Shown one piece after another: positions 52,964-60,169 of a DNA stretch of 64,000 nucleotides (position 1 is the first letter of the stretch; every line of letters begins with the position of its first letter). A program made the position numbers and the translations under genes. The stretch spans positions 434,001-498,000 of the forward strand of contig NZ_JBFEGG010000001.1 in NCBI RefSeq assembly GCF_047228935.1, given 5' to 3'. The notes under the pieces were generated by a model that saw nothing but the letters and a program-made list of their open reading frames with translations, was not told where the DNA came from and searched no databases. Source of the DNA: Ornithinibacillus sp047228935 (GTDB lineage Bacteria > Bacillota > Bacilli > Bacillales > Amphibacillaceae).

Positions 52964-53182
52964 TTGATAGAAAGATTTACAAGTTGTGGACTTCTATTAA
53001 ATGATATTATCGAAATTAATCAAGGTATAATAACTGAAAATGGTAGAAATAAAATGGGGATTAGGTTGCAAAGGGATTTAAACAATGTGGAAGTTAATAA
53101 CTTAAAGATAGAAGATGTAATCTCAATTATTGTATCTAGTAAAAATAGATTTAAGCAGTCTGGGATTATGGAGTTGATATAG
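52964..53182 (+). pseudogene. 3' fragment of an unknown phage-type gene
   Basis: Encodes about 70 residues (LLLNDIIEINQGIITENGRNKMGIRLQRDL...). The N-terminus joins abruptly to the truncated integrase, so this is likely the tail of a larger gene left after a deletion. It is read directly into the next small frame. Confidence 0.35.
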
Positions 53183-53335
53183 ATGGGTGTAGTTGAACAG
53201 TCGTCTAGTGCAACTACAACGAGCAATTCAGGATCCGCGACCAATCAATCGCCCCAAGAAGTATATTTAAAACAGTTTGTTGAGTCTAAACCTAAAACCC
53301 CTAAAACTCCTAAAACCCCAGCCCAAATAATTTAG
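53183..53335 (+). CDS. Low-complexity 50-residue peptide
   Basis: ATG 53183, one base after the preceding stop. Ser/Thr-rich start (MGVVEQSSSATTTSNSG) and three PKT repeats near the end. Resembles small phage late-gene products; function unknown. Confidence 0.4.
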   Translation: MGVVEQSSSATTTSNSGSATNQSPQEVYLKQFVESKPKTPKTPKTPAQII

Positions 53336-53389
53336 ACATAAAAAAAGAGCCTCCAACTGCTGAATTAAATTCGGAGACTATATATGTCA

Positions 53390-53521
53390 TTATTCTTTTT
53401 TTAGTTGCTCAACCATGTTGTTAAAAAAGTCAATCTCATCCTGAATTGATTTTAGTAACTCTGGCTCTTTACATTTTTCTAAGTGAATTAGATCTTTTTT
53501 AGGAAAATCTCTTCTTCTCAC
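53390..53521 (-). CDS. Small 43-residue helical protein
   Basis: GTG at 53521 lies inside the end of the PilZ gene (overlap 23 bases), encoding MRRRDFPKKDLIHLEKCKEP then ELLKSIQDEIDFFNNMVEQL and a Lys/Glu end. Probably the last, coupled member of the c-di-GMP operon. Confidence 0.45.
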   Translation of the reverse strand: MRRRDFPKKDLIHLEKCKEPELLKSIQDEIDFFNNMVEQLKKE

Positions 53522-54050
53522 TTTCTAAACTATGTAAACAAAAAGCTAGTCTTTTTATTTCTTCTTGCTGCGGTTCAATAAATTCAATACCATATGTAAT
53601 TGATTTAATCTTAAAATGTTCTTCCTTCCGAATAAGTAGGGCATCTAATTTAAATTCTTCATTTTTTAGTGTAAAGTTTATCCTAAGTTTAAACTTTACA
53701 TTCACTGGTAAACTATATTCACATTTTATTCTAACTCCACTCAGACTTATATCTTCTATAGAACCATCAAATTTCTTTCCATTAAGCTTTTTAAACTTAT
53801 TTTCTTCACTATCTAGTATGGTTAGTTCTGCAGGGCAATTATAAACCTTGACTCTGTAGTTTTTTCTACCACTTAATTTTTTAAGAGTAGCAACGGTTCT
53901 ATTACTGTTTAGAATATCTAATTGGCTTTCTAACATCTTTATTTTTCTATTTTTCTTATCGATAAGGACAATAAGTGCAATTAATATTAATGATATTGTA
54001 AATAAAATAATCAATGTAACAAGTAGTATATCCTCCATAATTGTCACCAT
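53499..54050 (-). CDS. Membrane-anchored PilZ domain protein
   Basis: A 183-residue protein: one N-terminal membrane helix (about 8-30), a short coiled coil, then a PilZ domain with the c-di-GMP ligand motifs RKNYR (62-66 region) and DISLSGVRI about 35 residues later. Two bases separate it from the EAL gene, so the phosphodiesterase and the receptor are co-expressed. It would transduce c-di-GMP at the membrane. Confidence 0.85.
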   Translation of the reverse strand: MVTIMEDILLVTLIILFTISLILIALIVLIDKKNRKIKMLESQLDILNSNRTVATLKKLSGRKNYRVKVYNCPAELTILDSEENKFKKLNGKKFDGSIEDISLSGVRIKCEYSLPVNVKFKLRINFTLKNEEFKLDALLIRKEEHFKIKSITYGIEFIEPQQEEIKRLAFCLHSLESEKKRFS

Positions 54051-54052
54051 TA

Positions 54053-54757
54053 TTATAAGCTATTTAGCATATAAGGTTTCCCTAGTAGGTAACCTTGACC
54101 ATAAATAACTCCATCTTTCTTCATTTTGATTAAAGTATCTTTATTTTCAATACCTTCAAATACAAGTTCAATGCCTAACTGTTTACAATAATCTACCAAA
54201 AGCTTAGAGAATAATTGCTTCTCTAATGATTCCGTTATTCCTCTCGTAATAGATGAATCTATCTTAATTACGTGGGGATTTAACTCAAGGATCTTGAAAA
54301 TTTCTAGATTCCCCTTACCAATATCGTCAATTGCAATTTTAATATTTTTGTCTTTAAGAAGTTTAATACCTATTAGTAACTCATCAAAATCATTGATATC
54401 TTCATATTCATTAATCTCAAAGACCACGTTTAAATTTTCAATATTGAGAGAATTAATAAAGAAGATAAACTCTGGATTAATTATTGTTGATGGATAGATA
54501 TTAATAAATAATACTTTTTCGGTATCATATTCTTTTGATTGACAATAAACATTTATTGCCTTTGATATAGAAAGCGTATCTAAGGAATATAAGCAGCCTT
54601 CATTCTTAGCAATGCTAAATATATTGGAATGAATGGGTGTGGGTGTATTGGTTCTTAGTAAAGCTTCATATCCAACTATCTCCATGGTTTCTAGATTAAT
54701 AATAGGTTGATAGAGATGATATATCTTTTCTACATTCAATAAATTACTTAAACACAT
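54053..54757 (-). CDS. EAL-domain c-di-GMP phosphodiesterase
   Basis: A 234-residue stand-alone EAL domain. Catalytic set: YEALLR, FINIYPSTI (Asn ligand), FEINEYED (Glu), AIDDIGKGN (DD pair), VIKIDSSI (Lys-Ile-Asp), LVFEGIE (Glu) and GQGYLLGKP. All positions needed for activity appear conserved, although DDFG is DDIG. ATG 54757 is preferred, nine bases behind AAAGGA. It would hydrolyse c-di-GMP to pGpG. Confidence 0.9.
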   Translation of the reverse strand: MCLSNLLNVEKIYHLYQPIINLETMEIVGYEALLRTNTPTPIHSNIFSIAKNEGCLYSLDTLSISKAINVYCQSKEYDTEKVLFINIYPSTIINPEFIFFINSLNIENLNVVFEINEYEDINDFDELLIGIKLLKDKNIKIAIDDIGKGNLEIFKILELNPHVIKIDSSITRGITESLEKQLFSKLLVDYCKQLGIELVFEGIENKDTLIKMKKDGVIYGQGYLLGKPYMLNSL

Positions 54758-54772
54758 GTAAACCATTCCTTT

Positions 54773-55143
54773 TTATTTAAAATGAATAATCAATTCAATT
54801 CGATTTTTTACATTTAACTTTCGGTAAATACTTTTCACATGAGTTTTAATTGTGTTTGATGATGAATATGAGTGCTTTGCTATTTCTTTGATAGAATAAC
54901 CGTTCATAAGAAAGTCAAAAATCTCTAGTTCTCTCTTTGTAAGTCTTTTTTTTTATGATAAGTTTCGTTAGTATTCGTATATATGCTCGAATAATTCTTT
55001 AAGGTAATTAGAAGTTTTTCCATCTGTTTTAATTGATCATGAGTTAATCTTTTCCTTTCCTCCTCTTCAACCGCTATTTGTAAAGCAAGAATTAAATGGT
55101 CAATTTCTTTTTGTTCAAATCGTAAGGAAGTTATTATTTCCAT
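54773..55143 (-). pseudogene. LuxR-type HTH regulator split by an A9 frameshift
   Basis: The first 72 codons (MEIITSLRFEQKEIDHLILA...YHKKK) end in a stop just past nine consecutive A. Adding one A restores RLTKRELEIFDFLMNGYSIKEIAKHSYSSSNTIKTHVKSIYRKLNV, a complete LuxR/GerE-type HTH. Either a decay mutation, or expression through slippage at the A-run. It is the first gene of the EAL-PilZ operon, 15 bases upstream of EAL. Confidence 0.75.
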
Positions 55144-55501
55144 AGCTGTTCCCCCTCAGCAGAAAAATATTTAGTAGTTTAACCGTACATCAATGACCGT
55201 ACAAATGGCATAGTATTTTTGAGTCAAATTTATAGCCCTTTTGGGTTATTTTAAAAAATGATTCATTGTCATTTAGTCATGATATTTGTCGATAAAAGGG
55301 TAATAAAAGAAAGAAATAGTGGTTAAAGGGATAGAAGAGATTCACTCGGGTTTTTGCTGACGATTCTATTCATTTAGAACATCAGTTATTCCCTATTTCT
55401 GTAGAGGTAATAAGTGATTACGACCCAATATTTATTTACAAAATAATAAACAATTTCTAGCATCAAATCTTTTAACTAGATTCTCATTATTGATATCCCA
55501 A
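55144..55501. other. Intergenic stretch of element B
   Basis: Contains short inverted stretches (CCGTACATCAATGACCGTAC near 55183) and fragments of open frame but no supportable gene. Confidence 0.35.
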
Positions 55502-55600
55502 ATGACTGTTGATGTACTAGGTAATCCACTAATACTCCCACTAGTGTTTGAAGACGAAGATGATGAGGAAATTGGTGAACTATCATCTAAAGAAAAATAA
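55502..55600 (+). pseudogene. Possible 32-codon gene end
   Basis: ATG 55502 opens MTVDVLGNPLILPLVFEDED and an acidic end. No ribosome site. Perhaps the last part of a lost gene. Confidence 0.25.
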
Positions 55601-55606
55601 ACCATC

Positions 55607-55649
55607 TTGCATGTGTTTGTATTTTTAGTTACAATAAGAACAAATGTTC
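55607..55649 (+). promoter_or_regulatory. LexA(DinR)-controlled promoter
   Basis: TTGCAT (55607-55612), 17 bases, TACAAT (55630-55635), then GAAC-AAAT-GTTC (55638-55649), an exact LexA-box core, placed over the expected transcription start. Confidence 0.75.
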
Positions 55650-55663
55650 TGTATGGTGCTCTA

Positions 55664-55882
55664 ATGATGAAAGGATTATTTCAACGCTCCATCGAAAACA
55701 AAGAGAAGATCGTTATCTTTTATATCGATAACAAGAACAATGTTACGCAACGGTTCATTCGTGTTATTAGCATGGATGATAATTCTATTGTGGCTCTTTG
55801 CTATTGGCGTAAAAAAGTACGAAATTTTGGATTTGAGAATATCCTTTCAGCTGGACCAATCAACAAGAAGGTAGGTGCATAA
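55664..55882 (+). CDS. Small WYL-like domain protein
   Basis: A 72-residue protein (EKIVIFYIDNKNNVTQRFIRVISMDDNSIVALCYWRKKVRNFGFENILSAGPI) with the strand order of a mini WYL domain; the CYWRKKVRNF stretch corresponds to the CxxRxxxRxF motif of WYL proteins next to YolD genes. Start ATG 55664 or 55667. Damage-inducible by its LexA box. Confidence 0.6.
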   Translation: MMKGLFQRSIENKEKIVIFYIDNKNNVTQRFIRVISMDDNSIVALCYWRKKVRNFGFENILSAGPINKKVGA

Positions 55883-55883
55883 T

Positions 55884-56188
55884 ATGAACGTAAATGATTG
55901 TGGTAGTATCAAATGGACAGCAATGATGTTACCTTGAATCAGATGTGGAAGCAGCAAGATTATAAAAAGAAGCCTATACTTGATGAGCAACAGATAGAAG
56001 AGATTAACGTGAAGCTGCAGCTTGCTATTCATAATGATTTAACGGTGATTATTAAATACTACAAAAATCATGATTACAAGAGTGTTAGGTCAAAACTCGA
56101 TACGGTTGATGTACTGGATAAACATATCCTACTTTGTGACGGTACCAGAATTAAACTGCATGATATTATTGATTTGCAAATTGATTAA
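55884..56188 (+). pseudogene. YolD-like gene with a one-base frameshift
   Basis: ATG 55884, behind GAAGGTAGGTG, begins MNVNDCGSIKWTAMMLP, the YolD N-terminus, then hits TGA. One base of frame shift later the rest of YolD follows: NQMWKQQDYKKKPILDEQQIEEINVKLQLAI...HILLCDGTRIKLHDIIDLQID. YolD genes usually accompany the UvrX-type polymerase, absent here. Confidence 0.72.
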
Positions 56189-56213
56189 CCTTCATTTTAT
56201 GAAGGTTTTTTTA
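56187..56213 (+). terminator. Terminator of the WYL/YolD unit
   Basis: AACCTTCA / TGAAGGTT with T7. Confidence 0.85.
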
Positions 56214-56296
56214 TGTTAGGAAATTAGGAAAGTTTTTTTGGGGGTTAGTAGCTCTTTTTTATTCGAACTTTCCCAAGAATAAATAGCAGGATATTT

Positions 56297-56325
56297 TTGT
56301 AAGATATAGAATTATTAGTTATAAA
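56297..56325 (+). promoter_or_regulatory. SigA-type promoter of the secreted-protein pair
   Basis: TTGTAA, 17 bases, TATAAA; 57 bases before the start codon. Confidence 0.6.
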
Positions 56326-56382
56326 ATGAAAGTGGAGTAGAAAAAACTAATATTTAACTAAATAAATTGAGAGGAGAATATT

Positions 56383-56910
56383 ATGATCAAATCTGTATGT
56401 AGTAAAGCATTGAAAACTTTAGCTGTATTCTTAATAATGACACTAATGTTTATTGGGATGAATGCAAACCCTGCTTCGGCGGCTCCTCCGAGTTGCAAAT
56501 GGGGAGTAGGTCCAGAAATAATGGGTGTTAAAACTAATCCTGTGACTTTAAATGTTACTGAAAAGGATTCAGGGGTAACTATACAATGTGGTCCTAATCA
56601 ACAATGGGGTGTAATTAGATCTCAAGCAACAAAAAATAATACAAATGGAAGATATGTAAACTATTCAAACACTGGAGGTTATTCTAAAGCTAAATCTCAC
56701 TTTGATGCAATGCCTGGTACTGTGAGATCAGGTAATAGCAATTTAAAGGATACTTCAGAAGGTACTGTAACTTTATATCGTTCTACAGGTACTAACGGCA
56801 ATCCTTGGTCCTTACAGTATAATATCAGAGGTCAATATTACATTGACAAAATCAGGTATTATGATGGACCAATTCCTATACAATCGTTTAAACCAATAGA
56901 GGTGGAATAA
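56383..56910 (+). CDS. Secreted protein, unknown (possible bacteriocin or toxin)
   Basis: A 175-residue precursor with a clear signal peptide: basic MIKSVCSKALK, hydrophobic core LAVFLIMTLMFIG, cleavage after NPASA. The mature part (about 142 residues) has two Cys, many Gly, Asn, Ser and Tyr, and reads like a compact beta-rich domain. The stretch GRYVNYSNTGGYSKAKSHF faintly recalls lactococcin-972-type bacteriocins, but I do not claim homology. The next gene starts on the base after its stop. Confidence 0.65.
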   Translation: MIKSVCSKALKTLAVFLIMTLMFIGMNANPASAAPPSCKWGVGPEIMGVKTNPVTLNVTEKDSGVTIQCGPNQQWGVIRSQATKNNTNGRYVNYSNTGGYSKAKSHFDAMPGTVRSGNSNLKDTSEGTVTLYRSTGTNGNPWSLQYNIRGQYYIDKIRYYDGPIPIQSFKPIEVE

Positions 56911-57363
56911 ATGGCAAAGCCGGAATTAAAAGTTTGGAGACCCAAAAATCAAATCTTAAAAGGAAGAATATATGAACACAATATAACCCTTGCAAGTAAT
57001 GGTTTAATGATATCACTACTTGATGAAGTTAATACAAAGATAGAGATTGTATATGACGGTTCATCACAAATTATTGGAGATTATGTTTGGGCTTATCGCT
57101 ATTCGAATGAAATTTTACAATCAAGTTCTCTTGTAGATCTAATGTTGGAGGCACAAAAAAAATCTAAAATGATCTCAAATAACAATCTTGAGTTTTATAA
57201 AATGATAAATTCTGATTTCATAGATTTTGTTAAAAAATCAGGTTTTGCTGATGACTCGATAAATCTAGAACATCACTTGTACCCGGTTGCAGATGGTGTA
57301 TTGGAAATAATTAGTGATTACGAACCAAGTATTATTATTAAGGAATCTAGTCATCAAGAATAA
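56911..57363 (+). CDS. Cytosolic partner of the secreted protein, unknown
   Basis: A 150-residue soluble protein without signal peptide: an N-terminal beta-rich half (RIYEHNITLASNGLMISLLDEVNTKIEIVYDGSSQIIGDYVWAYRYSNE) and a helical C-terminal half. ATG at 56911 abuts the preceding stop and uses AGAGGTGG inside that gene, so the two are translated together. An immunity role is one reading; no family recognised. Confidence 0.6.
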   Translation: MAKPELKVWRPKNQILKGRIYEHNITLASNGLMISLLDEVNTKIEIVYDGSSQIIGDYVWAYRYSNEILQSSSLVDLMLEAQKKSKMISNNNLEFYKMINSDFIDFVKKSGFADDSINLEHHLYPVADGVLEIISDYEPSIIIKESSHQE

Positions 57364-57370
57364 ATAGTAA

Positions 57371-57402
57371 AAACAATCTACTATTCTGGGTAGATTGTTT
57401 AT
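57371..57402 (+). terminator. Terminator of the secreted-protein pair
   Basis: AAACAATCTAC / GTAGATTGTTT around eight bases. Confidence 0.75.
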
Positions 57403-57425
57403 ACTTAATTTATGCAAATTGATTA

Positions 57426-57456
57426 AAGCTCCTCAAATTAAAGGAGCTTCTTTTTT
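57426..57456 (+). terminator. Second terminator
   Basis: AAGCTCCT / AGGAGCTT with TTTTTT; a back-up terminator. Confidence 0.7.
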
Positions 57457-57547
57457 GGTCAATTTAATCAATAAGAAGACTTAATTTTAAATACTGTTAC
57501 TACAAGAGGGTAAGCAATGTATTTCATAACTAGACTATTCATTGTTA

Positions 57548-57679
57548 TCAATCCTTTGGTTTAAAGACGTTTTTCGCTAAGTAATTTAATGTTTCTTCCT
57601 CAGCTCTCATAATAAAGTCTTGAAAATATCTGTGAGATTTCTTTTTTAGTTCTTCAGTTAGATTCATTTCCTTACTCAT
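57548..57679 (-). pseudogene. Remnant of a small membrane protein gene
   Basis: A 43-codon frame (MSKEMNLTEELKKKSHRYFQ...) that continues upstream in frame for about 20 hydrophobic residues before a stop, with no start of its own. Probably the end of a decayed gene. Confidence 0.35.
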
Positions 57680-58038
57680 TTTATATACTGGAATTGTTAC
57701 TCCTATAAGGATTGGGATGGCTGATATATACTCTACCAGTTAATCAGTCATTCTCTCTATATTTTTCCTTGTCCAAGCTCCTGTTAATTCCTTTAGTGCT
57801 CTATTTACTATTTAAGGAAATTATATTAAAACTTTTGCAGAGCAAGGTGTAGCTGGTGTGTTTGGGTATGGATTTATAGTTGTATTATTCTAGAGAATAC
57901 CTTGCCGACAAACTGCCGACATCTTGCAGGGAAATAATTTGGTTTTAGTTATTTCGCAATGGTTCATAAATAACTAAATGTATTATTGTTAAATATGGGT
58001 TTATAACCTATTAATAATCTTGATTTCCCCTACTCCTA

Positions 58039-58084
58039 CACCTTGACAGGGTGGAGGTCGTTGGTTCGAGCCCAATCGGAATCA
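58039..58084 (+). repeat. att copy 3 (B/C junction)
   Basis: 46 bases from CACCTTGACAGG to GGAATCAC match the tRNA-Val 3' end exactly, slightly more of the anticodon arm than in copy 2. Confidence 0.9.
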
Positions 58085-58088
58085 CTCA

Positions 58089-58115
58089 AAAAGCCCTTGA
58101 TAACAAGGGCTTTTT
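58089..58115 (+). terminator. Terminator next to att copy 3
   Basis: AAGCCCTTG / CAAGGGCTT with T5. Confidence 0.75.
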
Positions 58116-58205
58116 ATTTACACTTGATAATTTGAATGTAAGCTTAGAACAAACTGATCACTAAAATTATTGACCAAATATCGTTATTTATATAGCCCTA
58201 AAGAA

Positions 58206-58469
58206 TTATCGAGACGCTTGTTGTTGCTGTTGATTGGCATTTGATCCATTTTGTAAGTTAGTAGCCATTTGTTGAATTCCTTGGTTGTTCGCCATGTTAC
58301 TTAAGGGTTGTGTTAATTGCTGAGCTTGAGGACTATTCATAGCGTTCGTAATGGTTTGTTGCCAGCGTTGAAATGTTCCGTTTTGCATTCCTTTTCTAAC
58401 ACCATATGCTATTGCACCAACTGCGCCTGCAGTAAGTAATGAAGTCATCGCTCCACCACGTTTATTCAT
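58206..58469 (-). CDS. DUF3918-like small protein
   Basis: An 87-residue protein: N-terminal RGGAMTSLLTAGAVGAIAYGVRKG resembles DUF3918 small membrane proteins of Bacillaceae; the rest is Gln/Asn-rich with AQQLTQPLSNMANNQGIQQM. ATG behind AAAGATGGTG. Function unknown. Confidence 0.6.
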   Translation of the reverse strand: MNKRGGAMTSLLTAGAVGAIAYGVRKGMQNGTFQRWQQTITNAMNSPQAQQLTQPLSNMANNQGIQQMATNLQNGSNANQQQQQASR

Positions 58470-58610
58470 AAAAACACACCATCTTTCTTTTATTTTAAAT
58501 ACTAAAACTGTATTAAGAACAGTAATAGTTTCTATAAATAAGGAAAGATTATTCTGTTAAAAAATTACATTTTTAAATCGACTGAATTAATTTTAAAACC
58601 TTCTTAGCAT

Positions 58611-58652
58611 AACAAAAAACACCTGCCTTAAAAATAAGCAGAGTGCTTTTAA
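58611..58652 (-). terminator. Terminator of the leftward membrane protein gene
   Basis: Leftward imperfect stem AAAAGCACTCTGC / GCAGGTGTTTTTT with T6. Confidence 0.55.
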
Positions 58653-58688
58653 ATATAGTAATTACTATGAACCTGTTTAATTGCATTG

Positions 58689-59159
58689 TTAGTTTTTTTT
58701 GTGTCTTATTTGTTCAAATAGATGTTGAAACCCGTATAATAAAAAGGCTTTAGAAAAGAAGTATAGGAAAAATTGAATGTTATTAATTCGAGCTAAAGTA
58801 TAATATTTTATTTTTTTAGACAAAAATGTAATAGGATAGGCAAACAATATATGTATAATGCCATTTAGTATAATAAACCATTTGAAGCTTCCATAGGTCC
58901 ATCTTAATGACCACAAGGAGATTCCTAAAAATGGCCCTAAGTAATAAGGTGCTTCTCCAAACAAGAAGGAATTAGGTTTATTATAAAATACCCACCACTT
59001 TTGCTTTTTACCATACAGGGCGTTTACTATTTCAAATAGAATTACAAGGACGGTACTTGGAAGAAAACGTTTTAAGTTTCGTAACCCAAACATTGGAAGT
59101 GTTAACCAAGTTATTAATACCATAGCAATGTTAAATAACCTTTGTATTTTGAGAGTCAT
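58689..59159 (-). CDS. CBO0543-family membrane protein (copy 1)
   Basis: A 156-residue, four- to five-helix membrane protein. LRNLKRFLPSTVLVILFEIVNALYGKKQKWWVFY and FLFGEAPYYLGPFLGISLWSLRWTYG fit the CBO0543 family, small membrane proteins common in spore-formers. Role unknown. Lies to the left of att copy 4; a second family member lies to its right. Confidence 0.7.
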   Translation of the reverse strand: MTLKIQRLFNIAMVLITWLTLPMFGLRNLKRFLPSTVLVILFEIVNALYGKKQKWWVFYNKPNSFLFGEAPYYLGPFLGISLWSLRWTYGSFKWFIILNGIIHILFAYPITFLSKKIKYYTLARINNIQFFLYFFSKAFLLYGFQHLFEQIRHKKN

Positions 59160-59243
59160 TCCTTTATCATCCCTTTCTCAAAGCGTAGAGTTCCCTTTTA
59201 AATATTGAAATATCCTAAGAAAATAATGAAAATATTGGCAAGG

Positions 59244-59291
59244 CTACCTTGACTGGGTGGAGATCGTAGGTTCGAGCCCAATCAAGAATCA
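59244..59291 (+). repeat. att copy 4 (degenerate)
   Basis: TACCTTGACTGGGTGGAGAT...GGTTCGAGCCCAATCAAGAATCA is the same tRNA-Val segment with scattered mismatches. A hairpin with TCCTTGA/TCAAGGG and a T-rich tail follows, as after the other copies. Confidence 0.75.
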
Positions 59292-59431
59292 ATAAGAAAA
59301 TCCTTGAATAATCAAGGGCTTTTGCTTTTTCTATATTTTGTGTTTTTTGCTATTAGAAGTATTTTTCTTCATCTAAACTGCAATAGACTAAATCAATAGC
59401 ATCTAGTTGGTTTAATAATGATTGAAGCATT

Positions 59432-59989
59432 TTAATACTTAGCAAATTTCTTTATAATCGATGTTAGCCAATAAGATAAAAATACAATTACTAGGTCTAT
59501 AAGAAACACATAAAATTCATTCATGCCACCATTCAAGTCTACTAACCCTAATAACTTCTCCAACGATAAAAATCCGAACGAAAATAAAGCGCTAAGAAGG
59601 ATAGTATAAAAGTAAATGTTTTTATTGTGATTTAAACAATATTGATATACAAGCATAAAACCAACAGGAAGAACTGAAGAGGTTAAACTTAAAGCAAATG
59701 GCAACAAAGGAATAAGGAAATATTTGTGGACGAATAGCGTTGTAGAACCTAACAATGTGTCAATGTAAGTCCATAACATATGTATGGAGAATCCAAAGAA
59801 AAGTATTTCAAATATCTTTGTACGATCTATAGCTAAATACAATATTATTAATGGAATTATCAATAAACCTAAAACAAACCAGAATTGCCAGGAGTCTATA
59901 TTCGAATATTCTATCCAATAGGAAATCAGGGAAGAATTTAGTTCCTCGCTTTTATCATAGATTTCATTCCATATTTGTTTATTATCCAT
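59432..59989 (-). CDS. CBO0543-family membrane protein (copy 2)
   Basis: A 185-residue protein with six predicted membrane segments; FWFVLGLLIIPLIILYLAIDRTKIFEILFFGFSIHMLWTYIDTLLG is characteristic. ATG behind GGAGGATAAATAG. Unrelated in close sequence to the copy at 58689 but of the same family layout. Confidence 0.68.
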   Translation of the reverse strand: MDNKQIWNEIYDKSEELNSSLISYWIEYSNIDSWQFWFVLGLLIIPLIILYLAIDRTKIFEILFFGFSIHMLWTYIDTLLGSTTLFVHKYFLIPLLPFALSLTSSVLPVGFMLVYQYCLNHNKNIYFYTILLSALFSFGFLSLEKLLGLVDLNGGMNEFYVFLIDLVIVFLSYWLTSIIKKFAKY

Positions 59990-60169
59990 CTATTTATCCT
60001 CCAGTTTTATCGATTGGATTATGTTTCATTATATTTTGTTTCAAATTAAACACTATATACAATTAACTATTGATATTTTTTTGAAGGAATCTATAAATAA
60101 ATGGTTTGCCAGAAAGCTATCAATATACTAAAATGAACTCTTACGACAACAGTGGAAAGGATTTTTTAC

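Larger units (their letters stand above)
51977..58084. mobile_element. Element B: decayed integrative element with c-di-GMP cargo
   Basis: A 6.1-kb segment between att copies 2 and 3. Its integrase is truncated and interrupted, luxR-type and yolD-type genes are frameshifted, and phage-type fragments lie around 53 kb. Apparently intact cargo: EAL and PilZ genes, a WYL-like gene, a secreted protein and its neighbour. Its own arm-type repeats (TGCCGACA at 52050, 57903, 57914) differ from those of element A. Confidence 0.75.
58085..59291. mobile_element. Segment C: short remnant between att copies 3 and 4
   Basis: 1.2 kb carrying two leftward genes and no recombinase. Bounded on the right by a diverged att copy, so it is probably what is left of the oldest insertion, or host sequence caught between sites. 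Confidence 0.5.

Noticed and set aside
55884..56188. Intact YolD gene starting at ATG 55913
   Set aside because: The conserved YolD N-terminus lies upstream in another frame from 55884, so the shorter frame is the remainder of a frameshifted gene.
56383..56910. Firm assignment as lactococcin-972-type bacteriocin
   Set aside because: Only a faint resemblance in one short stretch; the usual N-terminal and W-rich features are missing.
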